This document shows, piece by piece, positions 39,421 to 50,300 of a DNA stretch of 64,000 nt (position 1 is the stretch's first letter; each line of letters starts with the position of its first letter). The translations under genes and the position numbers were made by a program. This DNA comes from Phoebastria nigripes (lineage: Eukaryota; Chordata; Aves; Procellariiformes; Diomedeidae). The notes under the pieces were generated by a model. That model did no database searches. It was not told where the DNA came from and was given only the letters and a program-made list of their open reading frames with translations. The stretch covers positions 129,076 to 193,075 of the forward strand of contig JAYKAV010000005.1 of NCBI GenBank assembly GCA_035582835.1, read 5' to 3'.

Positions 39421-39426
39421 TTTAAT
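39421..39426 (-). terminator. LTR poly(A) signal ATTAAA
   Basis: The minus strand reads CTATTAAACTG here, upstream of the conserved 'tctcaaccc' block, the same position as ATTAAA in the 47.2 kb copy. This is the variant hexamer used to end ERV transcripts. Confidence 0.55.
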
Positions 39427-39623
39427 AGGNAAAGCAAAAGCCGNGCACGCAAGCAAAGCAAATCAAGGAATTCATTCACTCCTTCCCATTGGCAGGCAGG
39501 TGTTCAGCCATCTCCAGGAAAGCAGGNCTCCATCACGCGTAACGGTTACTTGGGAAGACAAACGCCATCACTCCNAACGTCCCCCCTTCCTTCTTCTTCC
39601 CCCAGCTTTACATATGCTGAGCA

Positions 39624-39631
39624 TGACGTCA
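39624..39631. promoter_or_regulatory. Perfect CRE palindrome in LTR U3
   Basis: TGACGTCA, the consensus binding site for CREB/ATF dimers, stands just upstream (minus-strand sense) of the expected TATA position. The sister LTRs carry decayed forms here (TGACATCA at 47052-47059; a GGACATCA-like form near 243-250), consistent with CpG loss from the same ancestral element. Confidence 0.6.
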
Positions 39632-39875
39632 TATGGTATGGAATATCCCTTTGGTCAGTTGGGGTCAACTGTCTTGGCTGTGTCCCCTCCCAGCTTCTTG
39701 TGCACCCCCAGCCTTCTTGCTGGTGGGGTGGGGTGAGAAGCAGAAAAGGCCTTGACTCTGTGTAAGCACTGCTCAGCAGTAACCAAAACATCCCTGTGTT
39801 CCAGCACAAACCCAAAACAGCCCCATACTAGCTACTATGAAGAAAATTAACTCTATCCCAGCCAAACCCAGCACA

Positions 39876-39880
39876 TTATT
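39876..39880. repeat. Target-site duplication, right copy
   Basis: TTATT immediately after the LTR terminus GCACA; identical to 39289-39293. Confidence 0.85.
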
Positions 39881-42800
39881 TTAAAGACTCAGCATAGAGT
39901 TTTCTGTGAGGTGACTGGCTCTTAACAGGACCTAAAAGCAGCAGGCAGTGGAGTCAAAACAACCTGATCTTTCTCCTCCTCCCAGCATGCAGTAATATTA
40001 AATGAAAAAACCATTGTCATTTTGAGCCTACAACACTAAAACAACAAATCTGTTACTGAGATCAAAGCCAGACAACTTACACCCAAACAAAAGAGGCTCT
40101 ACAGCTCCTCAGCTACTTTGACTTCAGTGCTGTTGGGGAACAGAGCAAGGAAGGTAGAGCTACAGCCACTTTTCCACCATCATTCCTTGGAGCTTGTAGT
40201 TATATGCAGGGTGGCAGGTTTGGACAGAGGAAGCAGCATTAACTAGGTAGAACACCGATTATCAGTGTCTTTTGATAGGGGCTAGGATTTGTGACCTTTT
40301 ACAATCAGCTAAGAAATTACTGTACGCTGCCTGAGCCACGTGAGATGATTTGATTGCCCTTGGCCATNGTGTGGGGAGCTAAGAGCATACTCATGAACTG
40401 TTACTGGACACCTCTCTAGCCAAGGTAATTTGATCTTGGGGTGAGTTCATTAATAAAGATGGACCAAGCTGCCACAGGAGCTGACACTTGAAATATTCAA
40501 ATTTAGTAACAAAATTAATCATACCTTGTTTATTCTTCTCTACAATGCTTTTGGCCATTAGCTATGCACACACTGGAGGACAGCACTCAGCAGTGACATG
40601 CCATGGTGACGTTGCTGATGTTACAGATTGCATGTTTATACAAAGGCACTGTGTAACATTGCTGTTGGCAACAGAGACAGCAAAATCTGTATCACGTGCC
40701 TACAGTCACATCCTGTAACCATTAGAATATGAGAAAAAGCAAAAAACCAAGAAGTTGTCAGACAGCTACTGCCACAGCTCACATCACACAAACAGATGCT
40801 GCCTGATGTCACAGCGGATCTCTTGTATCAGAAGGATTATCCCTACAGTGTAAACTCAAATGGCTTTGATCTGTTAGAGCAATGTATTGGACTCAAATTC
40901 AAAAGGAAAAAGTGTCTTCCCTTCAGCTTCATTATGTGTAAATGAGTTGTAACCAGGACTTCATAAACCTTTTTATTGGCCTTTTACCCACTGCAGCAAG
41001 AGCACCTGGCATGAACATTACCAATACAGCTTCTCTATTACCTTGTGCATCACTTTGAAAAGGTTTGCAGAGCAGAGTTTTTCCTACCAGGGAACTTCTG
41101 TTCTCAGCTCCAATTTCACAGCTATCCCCATGCTAGCAATTCACTTTATGTTGCATGAGTTTGGTAAAGAGTATATGCAAGACTTGCTCCCCAGCTGATG
41201 TAAACCCACGGGAGGTTCATATCATATGCAGGAGAGAAATTATGAGCTCCAGAAGTGTACACATAGCAGAACGTGCACTGACTTCATGGGGAATAGTAAG
41301 TGTCTCTAGCCTGCTAGTATATTTTGGTAGCTAGATCACACTGATCTCCTGAACTAATGTATTTCTACACACGTCTTTATGAAGCTTGCAACCTCAAGGA
41401 ATGCATCCATGTCTTCCTCCCTGTCTCCCCCCACATTCTGTATTCAGTACCTGGTCTTTTACTCTTTTCCATGGCATTTTTCACTTTCAACAATATTAGC
41501 ATATTCCAACAATCTTAAAGCAGCCCTTATTTTCACAAATCCAGTCATCTCACTACAGAAATTGGAAGAAGCAATACAATTACTTGTATACTGATTATAG
41601 CACATGTCAGCCTGACCTTTATGTCAGATGCTTCACAGTATCCCTATTAATTGCCATTTATTCATGGTCATAGCTATGAATGTTCCAAGAATTAATTTTA
41701 CTGTTCCACTCCTGTGAGCTACTTTTCCTTTTTCTTTTTCAATCTGTGGTAGCTCCATTGGAAAATTTTAGGTTCAGAAGAAACTGAAACCCATTCCTCA
41801 CTTTAAAGCATAAAAAATATCTACAAGGTATATAGTTTGTGGTTTTTCAGACACAAAAGCCTTTTGTTTTCAGAATGCAAAACAGCCTTTATAGAATCCT
41901 CATACTACGTCTCAGCTCACGTTTCATACCAATGTCAGTATGAAGTCTCAACTACATGGGGACAAGGGTGAGAAGAACGCAGTCATATGCTAACGCACAG
42001 TAAGGTCCAAATGCTACTAGCCCAAGAGGTTCATAGTTTAGTGTTGCAAGTTCCAGTGCTGATGCCAACAGCAGACTTGTTCAAAAAGTTTTACCTAGAA
42101 TAGGTTCATGTATTTTGGATGCTCATTTACTTGTATTTTAAATATGACATTGTTTATAGAGGCAGTCTATTATAGCAAAAACTTTTAATGTCACTGTCCA
42201 AAATCAAAGAGAAACGCATGCAAGGCAAAACTGGTGATCCAGATAATTCCTAAGGATGTCTCAGCTCTCAGCAACATTTTTGTTTGCAGTTTACAGAGTA
42301 ATTGTGAAAAAAGTATCAATTCAGTAAGCAGCCAGAGGAATTTGTCAGAAAAGTCAATGTAAAATGTTTTATATAACAGAACAAACTGTGGTGTTCTTTA
42401 TATTTGTTATAAAACAATGAATACACTTTAATAAATGAGACTAAAAACAACAAATGAGAAAGAAAAAGCATTTACTTGTAAACAATAAATCTCAAAGTGA
42501 GTTTAGCTTAAGAAAATAGTGTAAGAGGAATACTGTACATTAATGAACGTAACCCAATCAAACTATTCAACTTATAGTAAATATAGGAGTGATTATAACA
42601 TGAATCAAGAATCCAAGTAAAGAAAAAAGAACAGAAAGAAGATTACAGGAGCTGAAGTCACAGAAGTCCTGAGGGCTCTAAGTTATGATAAAATTTGGCT
42701 TGACATACAGTATCTGTTCTGTGAGATGAGGTTATTCAAAGTGCAAACTGGAAGAGTATTAGAATAGAGTTCACAGTATCGAAATACAGTACACATTCAT

Positions 42801-43448
42801 TACACTTATGGCTTCATAATAGTTCAAACATCCTATGCTTCCTTCTTTATATCTCTTACAGAGTCTGAGAAGCAACACAACCTCGTATTTTCAAAGAAAG
42901 CTAAAAGCCTATATTTCCCCATTTTGAAAATTACAGTGAATTTTCCAAGTGTTTAAAGCTGATAATAGGCAAAATCCCTACTCTGAGCTCCACTTCCAAT
43001 GCAACACCACAGTACTACAGCATATAGCAGATGAACTTCACTGCTGGTGAAAAATNATGAAGTACATCCTAAAATGAAGTCTGCTGGGGCCCTTAACAAA
43101 CATTAAGAAATACTTGTACATCCTTCCATACATAAGACTTAGAGATTGTTCTATCTTCTATAAATATAAATGTTTATTTAGTTGTATCCAGGTTGAGTTA
43201 GTGGATACCAGACATTTTAATTTTTTTCCCCTACCTGCAGCTAAACGTAGCGGTAGAACCAACACATACCTTTACTTGCAAAATCAGCCATACTTGAGCA
43301 TGACCAAACTATTTCAAAACCTAAGATGCTGTTTGTCTTAGCTTTATCTTGTGTTAAGTGTGCATGTTCTGCTTTGTATGTTTTTTTTCTGTTATGCTGC
43401 TTTATAGAAGTTGATTTATTTAAGATGCAATTAGACAATTACCTAATG
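39881..43448. other. Unique noncoding sequence
   Basis: No gene, RNA or repeat is recognised. Open frames reach only about 76 codons and look random. Confidence 0.5.
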
Positions 43449-43741
43449 GGAAGGTATAGAGAAGATGGATCCAGACTCTTCTGCAAAGTGCACAGCAACA
43501 GGCAAGTTACAAGGGAAATTCTGTTTAGGTATAGAAACTTCACTATGGCAGTGGTCAAGTATTGGGACAGGTTGCCCAGAGAGGCTGTGGAAACTCTATT
43601 CCTGGAAATACTCAGAATTCATCTGGACAAACCCCAGATTGTCCAGGTGAGTTTTGAGCATCTCCAACCTCCTGTTTGAATGAGGTTCAAAGCAACCTCC
43701 ACAGCTCCTTTCCAAGCTAAATTATTCTATGTTTCTGTGAC
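43449..43741 (+). mobile_element. CR1 LINE 3' tail fragment
   Basis: Matches the CR1 3' region from 'agaagatggatccagactctt' through 'gggacaggttgcccagagag' (about 43564-43583) to a tail of 'ctcctttccaagctaaattattctatgtttctgtga'-type sequence. Divergence from the CR1 pattern is clearly higher than in the 24.0 kb copy and some internal blocks are shortened, so it is older. It keeps only the extreme ORF2 C-terminus and 3' UTR. Confidence 0.88.
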
Positions 43742-44185
43742 TGCCAGGTAAGTCAAAAGACCATTTTGGTCCATAAAGAAATCAAATGGCTGCAATCTAA
43801 GTAAAGAACAGGCTAGCGCTTGACAAATTCTTCTTTTTAAGTTGGACACTCCTGAAAATGTACAGCACCTTTTTCATAATCCTTCAAAGAGCAGCATATG
43901 TGAGACATTATCACGCTCTGAGATCAGACCATAGGGCTTGCTTTCTTTACAAGTTAGCTTTCATTTAATCTTGCATTATATTCTTACTGATGTCGATATA
44001 TTTAAGTACTCTACGGCTTTCAAATAACAGAAGTTAAAAGTGCCTTGCAGATGGTGTTAGTTATTTTAACTCATGTTTGCTCTCCAAAGATAGATGCTGG
44101 TAATTCCTCAGCAGTTTGCAATGATGATCTCCTTTAAAGATGTAAGATCCTAAGTACATAACACCTACATACTCATTTCCTGATA

Positions 44186-44225
44186 GCAAATGGTGAGGTT
44201 ATTATGCAAATGGTGAGGTTATTTA
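44186..44225 (+). repeat. 20-bp tandem duplication
   Basis: GCAAATGGTGAGGTTATTAT (44186-44205) is repeated at 44206-44225 with two differences in the last bases. A local slippage duplication. Confidence 0.85.
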
Positions 44226-44250
44226 TACAACAAAGCATTTTTTGCAGCCA

Positions 44251-44290
44251 GGAAGAAGGAGGGAAGGAGAAGAAAAGAAAAAAAAAAAAG
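44251..44290 (+). repeat. 40-bp uninterrupted purine tract
   Basis: Every base from 44251 to 44290 is A or G (GGAAGAAGGAGGGAAGGAGA and then A-rich). Such tracts can form triplex DNA; no function is implied. Confidence 0.8.
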
Positions 44291-46779
44291 TTATACTAGA
44301 ATTTTCTCCATAGTTGAGCAAAGCTGCACAAGTATGATCCCCAGAAGAGGTGGGATTGGAAACAGGTCCTTGAGCACGCAGCTGGGAGCAGTGGGTGAGC
44401 ACCTGCACTCCAGAAATCCAACAGCTGGTACTCCATGCACCCCAACCTGCAGCTGTACATGAGACAACAGTTGAGGGAAATGCAGATGCCAAAAATATCA
44501 TCTCAATGGCTCGGTCTCAGACTTCTTACAGCACTTTTACTGCAATCTTACAATAACTCTCTTCACTTGAGTTGAACAAAGAACAAAAACTGCCCAGCCC
44601 AAAACTTTCTGTGGTATAAAAAAAGATTGAGTTGCAATTGGCAAGACCGAACTTGTTAAGGCATTGCCAGTAGATTCAAAGATATCTAATGATTTTAATG
44701 AGATGTTGCTNTTGTAATTTACAATACTAATCATTTCTCACACTGAAGAGAATAGCCCATGTATGCCCAGAAAAGCAGCATGAGCCAATCATAACAAAAA
44801 GAAACAGCAAATTTAAATTTGGAATTTCAGTGTGATTCATTGACCTGCCTTTTTCAAAGGAGCCTTTGAGCAGCTGTCATAACTAAATCGTGTTAAAACA
44901 AGCAAATATTTTAAGAATGCTCACTTTGCTCCCTTATACAATGAAGCAAGCCATCTGTGCTATACTGGTCCTTAACTGATATTCTATCCACGTAGAAGGT
45001 ACTAAAATATCTTGCCAGTTTAGTCCTCTGAGCAGATGCCTCCCTAAGGTACACCTCTAAGAAGTTCTCCAGAGAGAGGTAGACAAAAGTTAAAAACAAG
45101 CAGCCATGTTTAGGATAACTAGGATTTCTGCTTCTGGCTTTGTTTTCCCTTTCCTCTTCCAGGATAATATAAAAATTAAAGGAAAAAAATTATGTGGATG
45201 TTTGGAATCACAATGTTCTCTAAAGCCTGGAAAGATCCTCCTGACAAGTAAGTAGAGAACTGCATCTTCAAAGAACCACAATTCTTAAGAATTTGTTCTT
45301 TTACAGCACAAATTTCAGTCCTCTTCTAGATACATAGACTTGATTACAATGCAGAAAAATTACTTCTATTTAGTAGCAGTGATGGAAAGGCACAATCTTA
45401 TCTTTAGCTGTTTCCAGATCTGCATGAGTGTCTTAATTAGCACTGGAGCATTCAAACTCAGCACCCTGTGACTTTTCTGTGCCTTTCTCAGCAACATATT
45501 TATTGCTTTTTCCTCAAGGCTGTGACTGTATATTTTACTAGAACAGGGACACAATTATAAGGTCATGAGGAGTTCCAAAGAACAAAGAGATTTAATCCAC
45601 ATTTTCTAATCCCCGAAAGCAAAAAAAGAGGAAGAACATTTTATCATTACCTTCTGCTCATGCCAAGAATGAAAATTCAATTGGCAGAGCACAACACAAA
45701 AGTATGATTGCTGTTAGCAACAGGTAACTTCAAGAAGTTACCTGGGTTTGTTTCAGTTAATCTAAAACTCAGGAATATTTAACAGGTTCGGGTTTGGTTT
45801 TTTTTTCTTTTAAACAAAAGGTTTCACCACTTTCTAATATTGGATGATAAGTCCCTTAAAAATTAACACATTACAAAAAAAAGAAGGTTACAGAAACATT
45901 TTCTCAAAGTTCTGTGAGGAATTATTTTGGAAGTTGAATTAATTTAAGAGACTAGGAGAAATAAAACGCCATTACTAAATCACTCCACACACACTTTTAC
46001 TTCCAAGTCCCTTCCAATCTTTTTGTCTGAACTGCAACAATACCTGTGCATAGCCAACATTTTAAGCCAGTTTCTTTCATATTACCATAGGAATGGAGCT
46101 TGAGAGCATGCCAGTCCCCCCTGACTTGCTTTTGCCGTGCAATATTGCTAAGGCAGCCAGTCGGCTCTAAGTTAAAGCCAGACCGAAGGTCAATGTGCAG
46201 ACAATACAAGCTTGATGTAACAGGTTAACAGTGAACTCAAGCTAAGAGAGGAAGGCAAGTGCAGTATTTGAATCTGTTCACCTCACATATCAGTCTTCAG
46301 CTTCTTTTTCTGACCATGATGGTCCTGCTCTCCTGCACAGCTGGATGAGCAGAGCCACAGCCCAACAACAGACCCACTTCTCTTCCAGATTTGCATCTCT
46401 TCTGTCCCCTCTGGGAGGGCTGACAACTGCATCCAGTCACTAAAACTTCCTAAAGCAAAGTGACACCCAGTATCATAAACAAAATTCCTAAAGCAGCGTT
46501 TCTTAGAACAAAAACCACAAAAAAAAAAAAATTCATTACAGAGATGATGGATTATATTTTTTAAGGCAATAAAGTTATGTACACAGCTACTTCTCCTCAC
46601 GTCTTATGCTCAAAGAGCAACTTCTTTAGACTCATTTCAGATGCTCTTTTCAGTCTTTCCTCCTGGACCACTACAAGTTCCTTTTTCTTCTAAGGAGTAT
46701 TCTGGTTGTTTTGGGGTTCTGGTTGTTTTGTTTGGTGTGGTGGGTTTTTTTTGTTGTTGGTTTTGTTTGTTTGGTTTTT

Positions 46780-46808
46780 NNNNNNNNNNNNNNNNNNNNN
46801 NNNNNNNN
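46780..46808. other. Assembly gap, 29 N
   Basis: Twenty-nine consecutive Ns between a G/T-only tract and the LTR 5' end. It hides the left LTR terminus and any target-site duplication. Confidence 0.99.
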
Positions 46809-47066
46809 CATCCTGGTTCCAGCTGGGACAGAGTTAACTTTCTTCCCAGTAGCTGGGGGCAGGGGGGTGCTGTGTTTTGGGTTTGGTGCAAGAAGAACAT
46901 TGATGGCCCATTGATGTTTTTGTTGTTGCTGGGTGGTGCTTGCACCGGGCACTTTCTGCTTCCCATGCCCTGCCAGGTGCANGGGAAGCTGGCGGGGGGA
47001 GCATAGCTGGGGCGGTTGACCCAGCTGGCCAATGGGGTATTCCATACCATGTGACATCATGCTCAG

Positions 47067-47076
47067 TATATATTTA
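47067..47076 (+). promoter_or_regulatory. TATA box of the LTR
   Basis: TATATATTTA lies about 8 bases downstream of the CRE-like site at 47052-47059 and about 160 bases upstream of the ATTAAA signal, the normal U3/R order. Confidence 0.6.
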
Positions 47077-47233
47077 GGAGTCGTGGTCTAGGTAGGGGGG
47101 GCTCTCACGTCTGGGGACAGCCTGGGCATTGGTCAGCAGGCAGTGAGCTGTTGCATTGTGCATTGCCTGCTTTGTATATTCTATTGTTGTTATCACTGTT
47201 ATTATTACTGTTCTACTTTGTTTTATTTCAATT

Positions 47234-47239
47234 ATTAAA
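47234..47239 (+). terminator. LTR poly(A) signal ATTAAA
   Basis: ATTAAA within 'caattattaaactg', followed by a T-rich stretch and the conserved U5 block 'tctcaacccgcgagtttt'. Equivalent to 39421-39426 in the solo LTR. Confidence 0.55.
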
Positions 47240-47371
47240 CTGTTTTTATCTCAACCCGCGAGTTTTCCTACTCGTGCCCTCCCGATTCTCTCCCCCATCC
47301 CACCGGAGTTGGGGGGTGAGCGAGCAGCTGCGTGGTGTTTAGTTGCTGGCNAGGGTTAAACCACCACAACA

Positions 47372-47390
47372 TGGTGTCACTTTGGGCCAG
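47372..47390 (+). other. Possible retroviral primer binding site, tRNA-Leu type
   Basis: The first base after the LTR end starts TGGTGTCACTTTGGGCC. Its first eight bases, TGGTGTCA, match the complement of the tRNA-Leu 3' end, the primer used by ERVL-class elements; the next bases match only partly. The exact position directly after the CA terminus supports it. Partial mismatch may be decay or a different tRNA. Confidence 0.45.
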
Positions 47391-50300
47391 AACACACACA
47401 GGCTGAATATATGCCAAAGTTCTGCTCCCCACTATGTTAGTTGGTAGATTTATACACACTCCATGCCCTGTAGACAATGAGGTGAATTAATACGAATCGT
47501 CCTTTTTGTCACTCCTAAGAAAAATCTAAGAGAAATTAACTGCTCATCCTCTGACTTTAGAGAGGGTGGNCTAACTCCCAGTTCTCCAAAATCTGACCTT
47601 GTATGAGCTAGATCCCACACTACAGAGTTACTACAACTCAGTAAACTTGAATGATGATGGTAAATCCACATCATTAGTATAGAAACAACAAGTTGAAACC
47701 CGTCCTTCCTATAGTCTCCCTGAAGCAAGCAAACAAGGAGAGAGCATACCACTCGAAGAGTAAGTAGAAGGGAAGTGTGACATCCATCGCCTCTTGTCAG
47801 CCCCAGTGAGCTTCAGGAAGTAGCATAAGGCAGAAGACCTCCCTGTCCTCCTGTTGCATCCTGGTTGCCACTTGCTCCTAGCCCTTCCACAGAGCTATCT
47901 GTACTGTGGGCTTTGGCATTTATACTTTGTAGCTCCAAGCACACAATATTTTTTACAATATTCAGCCACTGTTAAGGCCACCAGAAGGCAAAAGGTCCTT
48001 TGGGCAATGCTCTTTACTCCATGCAACTGAAGTGATGTGCATTTAGTTCCAATACACAGAAGCAGATAACTTTTATAGGTGACCAAAATCATTACAGTAA
48101 TGGTGGTAATCAGCAAAAGTGACACAAACATCCCTTTCTTTTTAATATCACTAATTGCAAATCAGCACAAAGCCAAAAAAAGAAACCTATTTTGTTTTAC
48201 CTACTAACTTCTGGAATGTTAACAGAAAACATTTAGATGGATTAAATGTTCAAACATAAAATGAATTTACTGTAACTGACTCAGGCATGCACTTCAGGAA
48301 GCTTCAGTAATACGTTAACTCATTCCTCATTTTGAAGTGAATGTTTTTTGCTTATGAAGTAATAATTATGTAACTATAAGCCTGATGATACGGAATCTAA
48401 TCCTAGGGGTATATTTTGAGCATCTCCAAATTTGACTACATTCAAATCTTTAGACAATAAAAAGGAACCGCTAATTTCAGTCTATATTCAGGCTCAGATT
48501 TTGAAACTGTTCCCTCATTTTCTACTACTTCCACAAGATAAAGTTCTAAAGCAACTTGCATCTAACGACAGTCTGTCTGATTTCAGCAATTTATTTTTTA
48601 AAATCATCAAATCATCTAAGCAAGCAACCCTAAAAACATATCCTAAGGGGAAAAAAAGTACATCTTTTTGCAGAGGAAAGTGTTACAAACAAACATGGAT
48701 CTGTTTTTCACAGATATTTAAGTTAAAGTCATGGGCCAGAATCAAATGCTCTAAATCAATGTAGCAACTTCATTAGGTCATGATTTTCTATGAAGCGAGC
48801 ACATGAAGCAATGAATTCATTCTACCCAGTGCTACTCCCATTGCCATTATGCTAAAGACTGCACTTCAATACATACCTAACAAATAAAACAGACTTTTAA
48901 GCATTTGACTTAAAACCCATACAAAATTATTTGGATGCCGCTATCTATGTAGCACTCTTCAGTGAAGCTTTCAGGGTACAGTGGTCTTACACGAAGCACA
49001 TTGTTGTTTACNCACCCAAAATATTTGCTTGCATTTTGAGAAGCAGTAGTCTGCTGGCTAGTAAATATTAAGCTGTCTAGACAAGACATGTAGATTTGAA
49101 TTGTCAAGTCAAAAGAAGTCTGTACAGCCATCCACAGTATATTACACTCCTGCAGCTTCGTGTTGGACAAAGCCTGTCCCCCCGTAGTCTCACTCACATT
49201 GGTTCAACCACAACTGCCAGACTCCAGACAGGAACATTCAGGATGTTAAAAGTGTGTGTCAAAGTATCAAAGTCCAAGACTCACAGAATAAAGACAAGCC
49301 TTGAATGAACACACCCAAAAAGTTCTGCAAATAAAGCAAAGCTTAACTAACCTTGCTGGTTGGTTACCGATAAAACCAAATAAATCAAAATATCCATGCT
49401 CACGTGATGCATGAAAGACTTTACAGAGTCTACTTCATTACTAAGAACAACAGAAATTGTTTTCAGAGTTGACATTTTCCTACACAAGACCCAAGTTGAA
49501 GGCTCTTTGCCTTGAAAGAGATTAATATTCATTTTGTGATTTCTATTAAACCTGAAATCAAATCAAGTTTGGAAAATTACATTGAATTGTTTATAACTTT
49601 ATAAGAGCATGTTATTGTTTGTGAATTTCTAAAGCTATGAAGCAGCATACTGTGAGGAGTGGATGTGTATTTCACCTTAACACTAGGTTATCCAAAGTTA
49701 GTTTTCAGTCTTAACACTGCATTAAGAAGGAGTTTTGCATTAATATAGAACATCTATGTTAATATAATCTAGCTCAAGTAAAGCCAGCAGAGCTTTATTT
49801 ATAGGAATCCATTTACATGTTAAAAATTAAATCTTATTACAAGAATTTATTTGCAGCCATCAGAAATGTCTTTTTTTCATTATTCTCTTATTGCTACCAA
49901 CACCATTTCCAGAACACTACTAACAATAATATAATATCTTGAAGGTAAAAAACTTATTTTTAATCAAACAAATCCTAGTGAAATTGTGAAAAAGTATTTT
50001 AAATGCATATACACCTGGGGACGGCAGAGAAAAGTGACCTGCATAAGCCCTATTTGCACATAAATCTGATCTATTTAGTGTATTTAGTGCAAGTACAAGC
50101 AAAGATTTACTAATTGACTATTGCATCTCATAGTATCAAATAATTTATCACTTGTGCAAAATAAAGCCAAGGAGGATTTGCTCATCAATAGAAAGAACCT
50201 CCCTGGCCCATACACTCACACCACCTTTCTCAGAAAGAACAGAACAGCACTCTGCTCTGAAAAAGCACAAGAGGGCCTTTATTCATAGCAGGAAAAAATA

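Larger units (their letters stand above)
39294..39875 (-). mobile_element. Solo ERV LTR, complete, 582 bp
   Basis: Minus-strand LTR with intact ends: on the plus strand it begins TGTCATGGTTTAAC and ends CCCAGCACA, so both TG and CA termini are present. Identical 5-bp flanks (TTATT) show it was left by integration followed by recombination between two LTRs, with loss of the viral genes. A 5-bp duplication fits ERVL-type integrases, though other classes overlap. It is related to the LTRs at 1-491 and 46809-47371 in the terminal 100 or so bases and the core promoter, but the middle and the R/U5 junction differ, so it is a separate subfamily. An ATTAAA signal (minus strand) lies at 39421-39426. 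A perfect CRE palindrome is at 39624-39631. Four ambiguous bases fall inside it. Confidence 0.93.
43742..46779. other. Unique noncoding sequence
   Basis: No recognised gene. It contains the tandem repeat at 44186-44225, the purine tract at 44251-44290 and a 105-codon minus frame (46283-46600) without motifs. It ends in a G/T-only tract (about 46698-46779) that runs into an assembly gap. Confidence 0.5.
46809..47371 (+). mobile_element. ERV long terminal repeat, plus strand
   Basis: Begins at the gap edge with CATCCTGGTTCCAGCTGGGA (family start TGTCCTGG; the first bases are mutated or lost in the gap) and ends AAACCACCACAACA at 47371. It is the same subfamily as 1-491, in inverted orientation 46 kb away, so the two are separate insertions, not one provirus. 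U3 holds a TGACATCA CRE-like site (47052-47059) and a TATATATTTA box (47067-47076); R holds ATTAAA at 47234-47239. It is followed at once by a primer-binding-site-like sequence, so it is a 5' LTR with at least the start of an internal region, or an LTR whose internal part has decayed. No gag, pol or env frame is recognised downstream. Confidence 0.92.

Noticed and set aside
46637..47060. Frames crossing the second gap
   Set aside because: They are read through Ns and LTR sequence, so they are artefacts.
1..47371. The two similar LTRs as the ends of one provirus
   Set aside because: They are in opposite orientation and no retroviral genes lie between them.
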